From JAWWOL01 sp963797535 (lineage in GTDB: Bacteria; Actinomycetota; Actinomycetes; JAWWOL01), in contig CAWCPQ010000001.1 in the NCBI GenBank assembly GCA_963797535.1, positions 930,001 to 994,000 of the forward strand: 64,000 nucleotides of DNA, read 5' to 3'. The number at the start of each line of letters is the position of its first letter. Positions within the stretch are counted from its first letter, which is position 1. Shown piece by piece: positions 9,666 to 17,577 of the stretch. The position numbers and the translations under genes are program-made. The notes beneath the pieces were generated by a model. That model searched no databases, was not told where the DNA came from, and was given only the letters and a program-made list of their open reading frames with translations.

Positions 9666-10883
9666 TCAGCTCTCGTCGTCCATCCGACCGGTGGCGGAGA
9701 ATCCCGCGTCGCGCAGCACCGCTGTCGCTCGCTCGACCTCACGGGCGACGACCGTCAGCTCGACGAGGCCCAGCGGCTGGTCCGGCACGTGGTCGACGCT
9801 GATGTCGTCGACGTTGACGCCGGCGTCCGCCAGCGCGCGCAGGATGTCGGCGAACGCTCCGGGCTGGTCGGGCACGAGGACGCTGACGAAACCGTACGCA
9901 ACTCCGGTTGCCAGACGGCTCCAGCGCTTCTGCGGCAGTCGGCGGTGTACCTGGTTTCCGGCCGACACCAGGCGGGCGACCGCGTTGGCCGCGACACCGG
10001 CCGAGCTCTCGACGCTGCCCACCACCCGATCCGGCTCGACGGGAAGGGGCGGTTCCGACGGGCTCCCCTCGTCCTCGTCGACAGTGGCCCGCAGCGCGGA
10101 CTCGACCGCCGCCAACCGGGCAATCACCGCGCGTAGCCGCGGCCCCAGGGCTCCCGCGTTCTCCACGCAGATGTCCGCCCACATGCCGGCCGGCGACCCG
10201 GCCAACCGGGTGGTGTCCCTGAGCCCAGTGCCGGCGAGCTCGAAGAAGTCTCCGTCCACATCAGCGAGGCTCGCTGCCAGGGCACTGGAGACCAGTTGCG
10301 GCAGGTGCGAGACAGCGGCAACGGCGGCGTCGTGATCAACAGCCGACCACAGCTCGGGCAAGGCGCCGCACAGCTCAGCCAGGGCAACCGCACTGGCGAG
10401 CGCAGAGGGTGAGGTCGCCTCGGTCGGAACCAGCGGCCAGGGCCGACCCCGGAACAAGTCCACCCTTGCGTTCCAGGGTCCGGCGCTCTCCCGGCCGGCC
10501 ATGGGGTGTCCGCCGACGAATTTGGACATGTCCACGCCGAGCGTCTCAGCCTCCAGAAGAGGACGAGACTTAACGCTGGCTACGTCACTAAACGTTTTGC
10601 CCATCTGTAGCCGCTGAGCTCGCAGAAGCGCAGGAGCCACTGCTGAGGGCGGCACGCAGATCACCACGTGGTCCGCCGTGGGCATCCCGTCGCGCCAGCG
10701 ACGACAGCCGGAGATGTGCTGAGCGCCGTCCAGCGCCTTCAGGTCGGAGTCGTCCAGGGCGACCTCAACGCCGGCTGCAGACGCGGCCAGAGCGATCGAG
10801 GTGCCGAGCAGCCCGGTGCCGATGACGACCAGGCTGGCCAGGGGGCCGGCTCCCGGCAGGCCCGGTGTGATCTGCTGGCTCAT
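9666..10883 (-). CDS. tyrA: Prephenate dehydrogenase with ACT domain
   Basis: A 405-residue enzyme of tyrosine synthesis that oxidises prephenate to 4-hydroxyphenylpyruvate. Residues 18-30 hold the NAD-binding IGTGLLGTS, and GGHPMAGRESAGP is the conserved active-site region. The C-terminal 80 residues form an ACT domain (VPDQPGAFADILRALADAG), which usually mediates feedback by an aromatic amino acid. The ATG at 10883 overlaps the upstream open frame by 4 nt. About 190 nt separate it from cmk. Confidence 0.93.
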   Translation of the reverse strand: MSQQITPGLPGAGPLASLVVIGTGLLGTSIALAASAAGVEVALDDSDLKALDGAQHISGCRRWRDGMPTADHVVICVPPSAVAPALLRAQRLQMGKTFSDVASVKSRPLLEAETLGVDMSKFVGGHPMAGRESAGPWNARVDLFRGRPWPLVPTEATSPSALASAVALAELCGALPELWSAVDHDAAVAAVSHLPQLVSSALAASLADVDGDFFELAGTGLRDTTRLAGSPAGMWADICVENAGALGPRLRAVIARLAAVESALRATVDEDEGSPSEPPLPVEPDRVVGSVESSAGVAANAVARLVSAGNQVHRRLPQKRWSRLATGVAYGFVSVLVPDQPGAFADILRALADAGVNVDDISVDHVPDQPLGLVELTVVAREVERATAVLRDAGFSATGRMDDES

Positions 10884-11386
10884 CGCAGCCAGCCGATCAC
10901 TGGGACGTCGTGCCCGGAGGCTCTCTGCCGGTCGACCGGCTGGTCCGTCGGCCGCCGCAGGATCGCTCCCACAGCAACCGAGCGGGTCCGCCGGTGACCG
11001 ACGTGCCCATGACCGGCCACGACCGACCGGGCGGCAATGGCCTGCGGCGGGTCCAGCAGCAGCAGGGGCTGTGACGCTTTCTGGTAGCTCAGCGCCTCCG
11101 GCTCACACGCCGCGGCCGGGCACCGGGTGCCTCGGTCGCGAGAGTCGGGGCTGACCCCGGCCACGCGATCAGCCGGCGTCGGTGCTGCCCACGATGGAAC
11201 TCGCCGGCCAACGCCGAGGCCGACCGGACCCGATGGACGGAGAAAGCCCACAGCTGGCCCGGCTGCCGAGGCGACGCAGCGCTGGGCGACGGTCGCTCGG
11301 CCGGCGATCCGGCCAGCCGTATCAACCGGCGTGCCGACACGCGCGCGCGCAGTCGTCGTCAGCGGGGCCGGATCCGGGCAGAGCAT
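10880..11386 (-). CDS. Hypothetical protein overlapping tyrA
   Basis: An open frame of about 168 codons whose TGA overlaps the tyrA ATG (ATGA), the same coupling used by real gene pairs in this window. It is rich in Ala, Arg, Pro and Val, with no signal peptide, membrane segment or motif that I recognise. G+C at third codon positions is high but lower than in neighbouring genes. No clear ribosome site precedes either ATG (11386 or 11395). In other actinobacteria an AroH-type chorismate mutase can sit near here, but I see none of its motifs. It may be real or a chance frame. Confidence 0.35.
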   Translation of the reverse strand: MLCPDPAPLTTTARARVGTPVDTAGRIAGRATVAQRCVASAAGPAVGFLRPSGPVGLGVGRRVPSWAAPTPADRVAGVSPDSRDRGTRCPAAACEPEALSYQKASQPLLLLDPPQAIAARSVVAGHGHVGHRRTRSVAVGAILRRPTDQPVDRQRASGHDVPVIGWLR

Positions 11387-11399
11387 AGGAAGCACTGTA

Positions 11400-11806
11400 G
11401 CGAGGTAGCGCCAGATCGACCCGACTATCTATCGGTGAGTCGGCGCATGGTTTCACATCTTTCAGGTTTTCTTCCTATACAGGTAAATCGATATAGCCGT
11501 AATCCTGTCCGGCTGATCGGTCAGGCCGTTGGCCCGCGGAATGTCGCTAAACCGTTTTATTGCAGCGTGACCGTACCCCCACAGCGCTGGATAAGTCGAC
11601 AATGGCACGTTGGGGGTGCCACGGAGGCTCTGCCCGAGCTCGCCTAGATGAATCGATAAATCGGCTGATGTACTCATCGGTCAAGCCCTAGAACGGTTCA
11701 CCGAGACGACGCTTCACCGGCAAGGAGTTTGAGCGAGGAGAGGTCGGGGCCGTTGGCCGACGGTTGATCCGGGCGGCTTCACCGCGACTCCCGCAGCTCG
11801 GCGCGG
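11400..11806. other. Low-GC intergenic region between rluB and the tyrA upstream gene
   Basis: About 400 nt, distinctly more A+T-rich than the flanks, especially 11450-11690 (TTTTCTTCCTATACAGG, CCGTTTTATTGCAGC). One minus-strand frame (11462-11677, 71 codons, ending in Lys-Lys-Thr) is open but has unusual codon use and no ribosome site; I do not call it a gene. TTGACC at about 11690 on the minus strand could be a -35 for transcription towards tyrA. Confidence 0.4.
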
Positions 11807-12538
11807 CTACAGGCCGACCGCGTCGTAGAGCTTGGAGATCTCCTCCGGGGTCAGCCGACGCATGTTCCCCGAGCGCAGGCTGCCCAGGTGGACCGGTCCG
11901 ATCCGGGTGCGCACCAGCCGCTCCACCGGGTGCCCGACGTGGTCGAGCATCCGGCGGACGAGGTGCTTGCGCCCCTCGTGCAGGGTCACCTCGAGCATCA
12001 CCCGCCGGCTGTCAGAGCCCACCAGCTTGAACTCGTCAACCCGGACCATGCCGTCCTCGAGCTCGACGCCGGCCTTGAGCCGTCGTCCGACGTCCCTGGC
12101 CACCGGGCCGGCCACCTCGGCGAGGTAGGTCTTCTCCACCTCGTAGGACGGGTGCATCAGCCGGTGGGCGAGCTCTCCGTCGTTCATCAGCAGCAGGATG
12201 CCCTCGCTGTCGGCATCCAGCCGGCCGACGTGGAACAGCCGCTCGTTGCGTCCCTCGACCAGGTCCCCGACGCACGGGCGCCCCCGCTCATCGGACATCG
12301 TGCTCAACATGCCGACCGGCTTGTTCAGGGCGAAGTAGACCTGGGTGTCGCTGGTGACGATGCGCATGCCGTCGACCTTGATCACGTCGGTCTGTGGGTC
12401 GACCCGCATCCCCTGCTCGGTGACCAGCTTGTCGTTCACCCGAACACGGCCGGCATCGATCATGTCCTCGCAGACTCTGCGACTACCGACCCCTGCCTGT
12501 GCCATGACCTTCTGCAGTCGGATCCCTTGCTGGTCCAT
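11807..12538 (-). CDS. rluB: 23S rRNA pseudouridine synthase RluB-type
   Basis: A 243-residue protein. Residues 5-50 are an S4 RNA-binding domain (IRLQKVMAQAGVGSRR). Residues about 68-230 are the RsuA/RluB pseudouridine synthase fold with the catalytic Asp108 in GRLDADSEG, preceded by the conserved NKPVGMLST. It lies 12 nt downstream of scpB, in the conserved scpA-scpB-rluB order. In the family it modifies helix 90-93 of 23S rRNA. Confidence 0.95.
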   Translation of the reverse strand: MDQQGIRLQKVMAQAGVGSRRVCEDMIDAGRVRVNDKLVTEQGMRVDPQTDVIKVDGMRIVTSDTQVYFALNKPVGMLSTMSDERGRPCVGDLVEGRNERLFHVGRLDADSEGILLLMNDGELAHRLMHPSYEVEKTYLAEVAGPVARDVGRRLKAGVELEDGMVRVDEFKLVGSDSRRVMLEVTLHEGRKHLVRRMLDHVGHPVERLVRTRIGPVHLGSLRSGNMRRLTPEEISKLYDAVGL

Positions 12539-12550
12539 CTGTACCGACTC

Positions 12551-13240
12551 TCAAGTAGAGATTGAGTCATTACCGTACTCGAGTGACTCTAGGTCTGGTA
12601 GGAGCGGGGCCAGCGACGGCAAGTCGCTGAGTTCCCGAAGTCCCAGCCGCTCCAAGAACAGCGGTGTGGTGCCGTACAGCGTCGCGCTCGAGTCCGGGTC
12701 GCTCCCCCGCTCCTCGATCAGCCCGCGGGAGAGCAACGTTCGCATGACACCGTCGACGTTGACCCCTCTCACCGCAGCCACCCGGCCGCGGGCCACCGGC
12801 TGGCGGTAGGCAACGACCGCCAGGGTCTCGAGCGCGGCCTGTGTCATTCGAGCGTGCTGTCCGCGCAGGACGAACCGCTCCACGAGGCCCGCGCACTCGG
12901 CCCTGGTGTACAACCGCCACCCGCCGGCCACCTGACGCAGCTCGAAGCCGCGGCCTTCGGCCTCGTAGGAGCCGGCCAGCTCGCTGAGCTGAGCCGTCAC
13001 CGCGGCCACCGGATGGCCGGACAGCTCCGCCAGCAGCATCTCGTTGACCGGCTCGTCGGCCACCATCAGCAGTGCTTCGAGCATCATCGGCAGCGGCAGG
13101 TCCTCGGGGACGTCCGGGGGCTGCGGGGCTGGCTCCCGGGCAGCGTCGGGCGCCGCGTCCTCGAGCACCTCGAGGTCAGCGGCCGGGGCGGCCGAGCCCT
13201 CAACGTCACGGGTGCTGACGCTGGGTTCACCGCTGGTCAT
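12551..13240 (-). CDS. scpB: Segregation and condensation protein B
   Basis: A 229-residue kleisin-associated winged-helix protein that works with ScpA and SMC in chromosome condensation. The core from about residue 50 contains MLEALLMVADEPV, then TQAALETLAVVAYRQPVARG and VDGVMRTLLSRGLI, the standard ScpB blocks. The ATG at 13240 overlaps the scpA stop (ATGA), which fixes the start. The first 45 residues and last 30 are acidic and low-complexity, common in actinobacterial forms. Confidence 0.95.
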   Translation of the reverse strand: MTSGEPSVSTRDVEGSAAPAADLEVLEDAAPDAAREPAPQPPDVPEDLPLPMMLEALLMVADEPVNEMLLAELSGHPVAAVTAQLSELAGSYEAEGRGFELRQVAGGWRLYTRAECAGLVERFVLRGQHARMTQAALETLAVVAYRQPVARGRVAAVRGVNVDGVMRTLLSRGLIEERGSDPDSSATLYGTTPLFLERLGLRELSDLPSLAPLLPDLESLEYGNDSIST

Positions 13241-14169
13241 GAGCTCTCCTGTGCTGTCGGTTCCGGATCTTCGTCGTCGTCGTCGGTCTGCGGCTCGTCC
13301 CACTCGGCGCCCAGCTCCGCGCCGGCGACGGAATCGGCCTCACCATCGCCGCCGGTCCACCGCACGTGCAGCTCGCCGAGCGCTGTGACCTGGTCGAACG
13401 CGACCTGGGACTCGCGGTACAGCTCCAGCAGGGCCAGGAACCGGGCGACGACCTCGAGGGTGTTCTCGCAGTCCTGGCACAGCGACCGGAACGAGCCGCT
13501 GCCGAGCCGGCGCAACCGCTCACTGAGCAGCGCAGCATGCTCGCGCACGCTCACCATCGGAGCGTGGATGTGGTCGATGGCGACGGTGGGCACCTCGCGG
13601 GGCCGGAACGCGGCCGCGGCCAGCCGGGCGAACTCCTCCGGACCGATCCCCAGCAGCACCTCGGGCAGCGCTGCCGCGAACTGCGGCTCGAGCGACACCG
13701 CGCGCGGGTAGCGAAGGCCCTGCTCGGCGAACATGGTCGCGAACACCGCTGCCACCTGCTTGTACGCGCGGTACTGCAGCAACCGGGCGAACAGCAGGTC
13801 ACGGGCTTCGAGCAGGGCGAGGTCTTCCTCGTCCTCGACCTCGCCGCTGGGCAGCAGCCGCGCGGCCTTGAGGTCGAGCAGCGTGGCCGCCACCAGCAGG
13901 AACTCGGTGGCCGTCCCCAGCTCCCAGTCCGCTCCCCTGGCTCGGATGAACGCGATGAACTCGTCCGTGACCTGGTGCAACGCGACCTCGGTCACATCGA
14001 GCTGGTGCTTGCTGATCAGGCTCAGCAGGAGGTCGAACGGTCCTTCGAAGACGTCCAGGTGCACCTCGAACGCCCCGCTCGCAGCTGCCGCGGGGAGCGT
14101 GACCGGGTCGACCGAGCCCTCGACGGGGAGGCCGGTGTCCTGCTCAGCGACGGGTGGGGCGGAATGCAT
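13237..14169 (-). CDS. scpA: Segregation and condensation protein A
   Basis: A 310-residue kleisin subunit of the SMC-ScpAB complex. The N-terminal SMC-binding region has FEVHLDVFEGPFDLLLSLIS followed by DVTEVALHQVTDEFIAFI. A central helical region and a C-terminal winged helix (AFDQVTALGELHVRW) follow. The last 35 residues are strongly acidic. It is coupled to scpB and follows the M50-like gene by 40 nt. Confidence 0.96.
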   Translation of the reverse strand: MHSAPPVAEQDTGLPVEGSVDPVTLPAAAASGAFEVHLDVFEGPFDLLLSLISKHQLDVTEVALHQVTDEFIAFIRARGADWELGTATEFLLVAATLLDLKAARLLPSGEVEDEEDLALLEARDLLFARLLQYRAYKQVAAVFATMFAEQGLRYPRAVSLEPQFAAALPEVLLGIGPEEFARLAAAAFRPREVPTVAIDHIHAPMVSVREHAALLSERLRRLGSGSFRSLCQDCENTLEVVARFLALLELYRESQVAFDQVTALGELHVRWTGGDGEADSVAGAELGAEWDEPQTDDDDEDPEPTAQESS

Positions 14170-14209
14170 GCCACGACGGTAGCCGGTCGGCGCTGGATCG
14201 GGCGCGGGC

Positions 14210-14931
14210 TCAGATCTGGACGATCAGCACCGACAGACCGTGTGCGATCACGTCGCCCAGGTAGGCGAACGGCGGCACCAGCCCGGAGCTGATCCTGACC
14301 AGGCCGGCCAGCAGGATGATCAGCCCGATGTTGCGCTCGGCGAGCTGGTACTCCGCCTTCTGCCAGCCGATCGTCTTGGGCGAGAACAGGAACAGCAGCC
14401 GGCCGCCCTCGAGCGGAGGAATCGGGATGAGGCTGATCGCGCCCACCAGCAGCTGGAGGATCCCGAACAGCAGCAGGGCACGCTGCAGGCGACGCTGACG
14501 AGCTCCGAGGTCCGCAGGAGCTGCGCGTAAGTCGACGAAGCTGCCGAGGAAGCGCCCGTAGAGGTCGACGGCGCCGGTGGCCACGGCCTGGCCGACCCAG
14601 GCGGTGAAACCGATCAGGGCCACGCCGCCGGCGAGCAGGTTGCCGAGCGGTCCGGACAGCAGCAGCACCACGAAGGGTCGGCGGGACCCACGGACCGCCG
14701 TCCACTCGACGTTGGGCGTCCAGCCGGCGGAAGCCGGGCCCGAGCACAGCCGCGACCGCAGAGAACGGATCGACGAAGCCGGCCACGCCCGGCCGGTGCT
14801 GGAGCAGCCACTTGGTCTCGGGCATTCGGGACTGCACCAACCGCTGGGCACCGACATGCACCGCCCACGCGAGACGCAAGACCGACCAAAAGCAGCAGAA
14901 AAGTCTCAGGGTGACCTAGAGTGTAAAGCAC
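14210..14931 (-). CDS. M50 (site-2 protease)-like membrane protein lacking catalytic motifs, two frame breaks
   Basis: Three frames joined by single extra bases at 14860-14880 and 14722-14735 give about 239 residues. The order is a hydrophobic N-terminus (TFLLLLVGLA), AWAVHVGAQRLVQSRMPETK, VDPFSAVAAVLGPGF, VLLLSGPLGNLLAGG and SLIPIPPLEGGRLLF, with four or more membrane segments. Where M50 proteases have HExxH this reads HVGAQ, and the second motif (N-x-x-P-x-P-x-L-D-G) reads S-L-I-P-I-P-P-L-E-G. It is therefore probably an inactive or divergent relative. The start is the GTG at 14931, 3 nt after the RHH-like gene. Confidence 0.75.
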
Positions 14932-14934
14932 GCG

Positions 14935-15462
14935 TCAGATCCCACGCAGCCGGCGAAGCAGGATGCTGGCCTCGCCCTTGGCGTCCAGATCGGCCAGCAC
15001 CACCGCAATCGCCTCACGCACGATGCGGCCACGGTCGACCGCCATCCCGTACTCCCCGCGCAGGGTGAGCCGAGCCTGCTCGATATCGATCAGCTCCTCG
15101 GCCGAGACGTAGACCGTGATCTTCTCCTCGTGTCGCTCGCGCCCGGTGGGGCGACGATCGGCACCTGCCGGGCGCCGGCGCCGAACCGGCCGCGGCGGTG
15201 CGGGGTCCCAGTCGTCGGTCTCCACGCTGCTGGCAGGAGCCGGACGCGCGACGGCCGGGGCGGCCTCAGCCTCGACCGCGCGCGCTGCGGGCTCCACGGG
15301 GCGGCTGGCCGGCTGGGCAGGCGCACTCTGCGCCGGCAGGGGCTGGGCAGTGCTGCTGGGCGAGGCCGGGCTGGGCTGGGCGGTGCTGGGCTGGGCCGGA
15401 TCGGCGTCGCCGGTGACCCGGAACAGCTCGGCAGCACCCGGCAGGCTCACGCGGCGAGACAT
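14935..15462 (-). CDS. Ribbon-helix-helix-like protein paired with ParA
   Basis: A 175-residue protein. Residues about 15-90 are low-complexity (Ala, Pro, Gln, Ser). The C-terminal 65 residues start with KITVYVSAEELIDIEQARL and continue with VDRGRIVREAIAVVLADL, a beta strand followed by two helices as in ribbon-helix-helix (CopG/ParG) DNA-binding proteins. I recall similar C-terminal domains next to parA in other actinobacteria. The start overlaps the parA stop by 16 nt. A role as ParA's DNA-binding partner is inferred from fold and position only. Confidence 0.7.
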   Translation of the reverse strand: MSRRVSLPGAAELFRVTGDADPAQPSTAQPSPASPSSTAQPLPAQSAPAQPASRPVEPAARAVEAEAAPAVARPAPASSVETDDWDPAPPRPVRRRRPAGADRRPTGRERHEEKITVYVSAEELIDIEQARLTLRGEYGMAVDRGRIVREAIAVVLADLDAKGEASILLRRLRGI

Positions 15463-16433
15463 CGGGCAAGCACCTCCTTGGCGAGATCGCGGTAGGCGGT
15501 GGCACCCGCGGACGCGGGGGCATAGGTCGTGATCGGCTCGCCGACCACCGTGGTCTCCGGGAACCGTACGGTCCGGTTGATCACGGTGTGGAAGACGGTG
15601 TCGCCGAACGCCTCGACCACCCTGGCCAGAACCTCACGGCTATGGGTGGTGCGAGCGTCGTACATCGTGGCGAGGATTCCCTCAACCTCAAGTTTAGGGT
15701 TAAGCCTCTCCTTGACCTTCTCGATGGTCTGGATCAGCAGGGCGACGCCGCGAAGGGCGAAAAACTCGCACTCCAGCGGGATCAGCACGCCATGGGCGGC
15801 GGTGAGGGCGTTGACGGTGAGCAGGCCCAGCGACGGCTGACAGTCGATGAGCACCACGTCGTACTCGTTCATCACCGGGGCGAGCACCCGAGCCAGGGTC
15901 TGCTCTCGCGCCACCTCCCCCACCAGCTGCACCTCGGCGGCCGATAGGTCGATGTTGCTCGGCAGCAGATCCATGCCGGCGACGCTGGTCTTGAGCAGGA
16001 CGTCGTCCACCGTGACGTCGCGTTCCATCAGCAGGTTGTAGACGGTGCGGTCCAGCTGCAACGGGTTGACCCCGAGCCCGACCGACAGTGCGCCCTGGGG
16101 ATCGAAGTCCACCAGCAGGACCCGGCGACCGAGCTCGGCCAGCGCTGCACCCAGGTTGATCGTCGTGGTCGTCTTGCCGACGCCACCCTTCTGGTTGCAC
16201 AGGGCGATGATCTGGGCCGGACCGTGATGGGAAAGCGCCGTCGGCTCAGCGACCTCCGGCAGCACCCTGCCGGTCGGCCCCATCTGGCCGGGGATCACCG
16301 GAACCGGCTTGCGGCGCGGCTTGGCGGGCGCCGCCGTCGCCTCCGAGCCGGCCGCGTCCGCGGAACGGATGTGCCGAGGTTGGATCGGATCCTCCTCGTA
16401 CCGGGGATCGTCGTGCGACGCTGCTTTCGCCAT
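15447..16433 (-). CDS. ParA/Soj-family ATPase
   Basis: A 328-residue deviant-Walker ATPase. An N-terminal extension of about 70 residues (basic, Pro-rich) precedes the fold. The Walker A is KGGVGKTTT at about 82-90, the A' motif VDFDPQG near 112, and Walker B VLIDCQPSLG. It lies at the head of a set with the RHH-like protein, an M50-like protein, scpA and scpB. No parB and no typical parS palindrome is present nearby, so it is probably not the chromosomal origin ParA. The Mycobacterium counterpart is Rv1708. Confidence 0.9.
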   Translation of the reverse strand: MAKAASHDDPRYEEDPIQPRHIRSADAAGSEATAAPAKPRRKPVPVIPGQMGPTGRVLPEVAEPTALSHHGPAQIIALCNQKGGVGKTTTTINLGAALAELGRRVLLVDFDPQGALSVGLGVNPLQLDRTVYNLLMERDVTVDDVLLKTSVAGMDLLPSNIDLSAAEVQLVGEVAREQTLARVLAPVMNEYDVVLIDCQPSLGLLTVNALTAAHGVLIPLECEFFALRGVALLIQTIEKVKERLNPKLEVEGILATMYDARTTHSREVLARVVEAFGDTVFHTVINRTVRFPETTVVGEPITTYAPASAGATAYRDLAKEVLARCLAA

Positions 16434-16456
16434 CTTTCGGCGCCTCCCGACTCATA

Positions 16457-16470
16457 TGTGGGTTCCCACA
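16457..16470. promoter_or_regulatory. Inverted repeat upstream of parA
   Basis: TGTGGG and CCCACA arms separated by TT, 24 nt before the parA start. The size and place suit an operator, possibly for the RHH-like protein of the operon. Binding is inferred, not shown. Confidence 0.4.
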
Positions 16471-16510
16471 AGAACCCAGCATCTTTATCGACATATCGCG
16501 ACATCGATTG

Positions 16511-16556
16511 ACCGCCCTGGCGATCAATGGCTGATGCTACACGTAGCCAGGGCGGT
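16511..16556. promoter_or_regulatory. Long inverted repeat between xerD and parA
   Basis: Perfect 11-bp arms ACCGCCCTGGC (16511-16521) and GCCAGGGCGGT (16546-16556) around a 24-nt loop. The minus-strand hairpin is not followed by a U tract, so it is not a standard intrinsic terminator. It may still end xerD transcription or act as an operator for parA. Confidence 0.5.
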
Positions 16557-16592
16557 ATGGCGACTACGAGTTTCCGGACACTGCAGGCGCAA

Positions 16593-17577
16593 CTACCCCA
16601 AAGCGCGGGGGTGTGCGGCGGCGTAGACCTCGCGAAGAGTGTCGACGGTGACCAAGGTGTAGACCTGGGTCGTCGTCACCGACGCGTGCCCGAGCAGCTC
16701 CTGGACCACCCGGACGTCCGCACCGCCCTCGAGCAGGTGCGTCGCGAAGGAGTGCCTCAGCGTGTGCGGGGACACGTCGACGGACAGCCCGGCCCGACCG
16801 GCGGCGGTGCGCAGAATCGTCCAGGCGCTCTGCCGGGACAGCGGCCCACCCCGCGCGTTGAGGAACAGGATGGGCGTGCCACGACCGGCGGCGGCCAGGG
16901 TCGGACGGCTCCGGACGAGGTAGGCCTCGACCGCGAGCCGGGCCATCGTCCCCATCGGGACCAGGCGCTGCTTGCCACCCTTCCCGGCCAGGCGCACGAC
17001 CCGTGCCTCGAGGTCGATGTCGTCCGCGGCCAGTCCGACCGCCTCCGAGATCCGCGCGCCGGTCCCGTACAGCAGCTCGAGCAGGGCCTTGTCCCGAACC
17101 GCGATGGGGGTGTCGTCGGCGCCAGCAGCAGCCAGCAGCCGTTCGACGTCGTCGATCGAGATCGCCTTGGGCAGCCGCTTGGGCGGGGTGGGCGGCCGGA
17201 CGTCGCTGGACGGGTCGAGCTGCAGCCAGCCCCTCGCGTACGGCGAACCGGTGCAGCCCTCGCACGGCGACGATCGTCCGAGCCGCTGACGACGCAGCCA
17301 ACGGCGGGTGATCGACGTCGCCGTCGCGCAGGTCGGACAGGAAGGCTGCCACGTCCGGCTCGGTCACCTCCCCCAGGTCCCGAACACCCCGCCGGGTCAA
17401 CGACTCGGCGTAACGGCGCAGGTCGCGACGGTAGGACGTCAACGTGTTGCCGGCCAGTCCCCGCTCGACTGCCAGGTGGTCCAGGTAGGTCTGCATTGCC
17501 GAGAGCAGGCCCGCGGCGATGACGGGGGACGCCTGATCGGGGGCGTCCCCCAACTGCGCGAAGCCCGGCGAGGTCAC
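16593..17577 (-). CDS. xerD: Tyrosine recombinase XerD, one frame break
   Basis: The N-terminal core-binding domain (MQTYLDHLAVERGLAGNTL, SYRRDLRRY) and the catalytic domain are in different frames. They join at a CCCC run, 17230-17233, with one extra base. Active-site residues are present: Arg in GTGARISEAVGL, Lys in GKGGKQR, HTLRHSFATHL, the His of LLGHASV and the Tyr of TTQVYTLV. The corrected length is about 327 residues. The GTG start overlaps the ald stop (GTGA). Expected role: chromosome dimer resolution at dif. Confidence 0.93.

Noticed and set aside
10884..11340. AroH-type chorismate mutase at the usual place upstream of tyrA
   Set aside because: None of the three minus-strand frames shows AroH motifs, with or without a frame correction.
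15447..16433. Chromosomal origin partition parA with parB/parS
   Set aside because: No parB follows and no TGTTTCACGTGAAACA-like site is present; neighbours are scpAB and not the origin genes.
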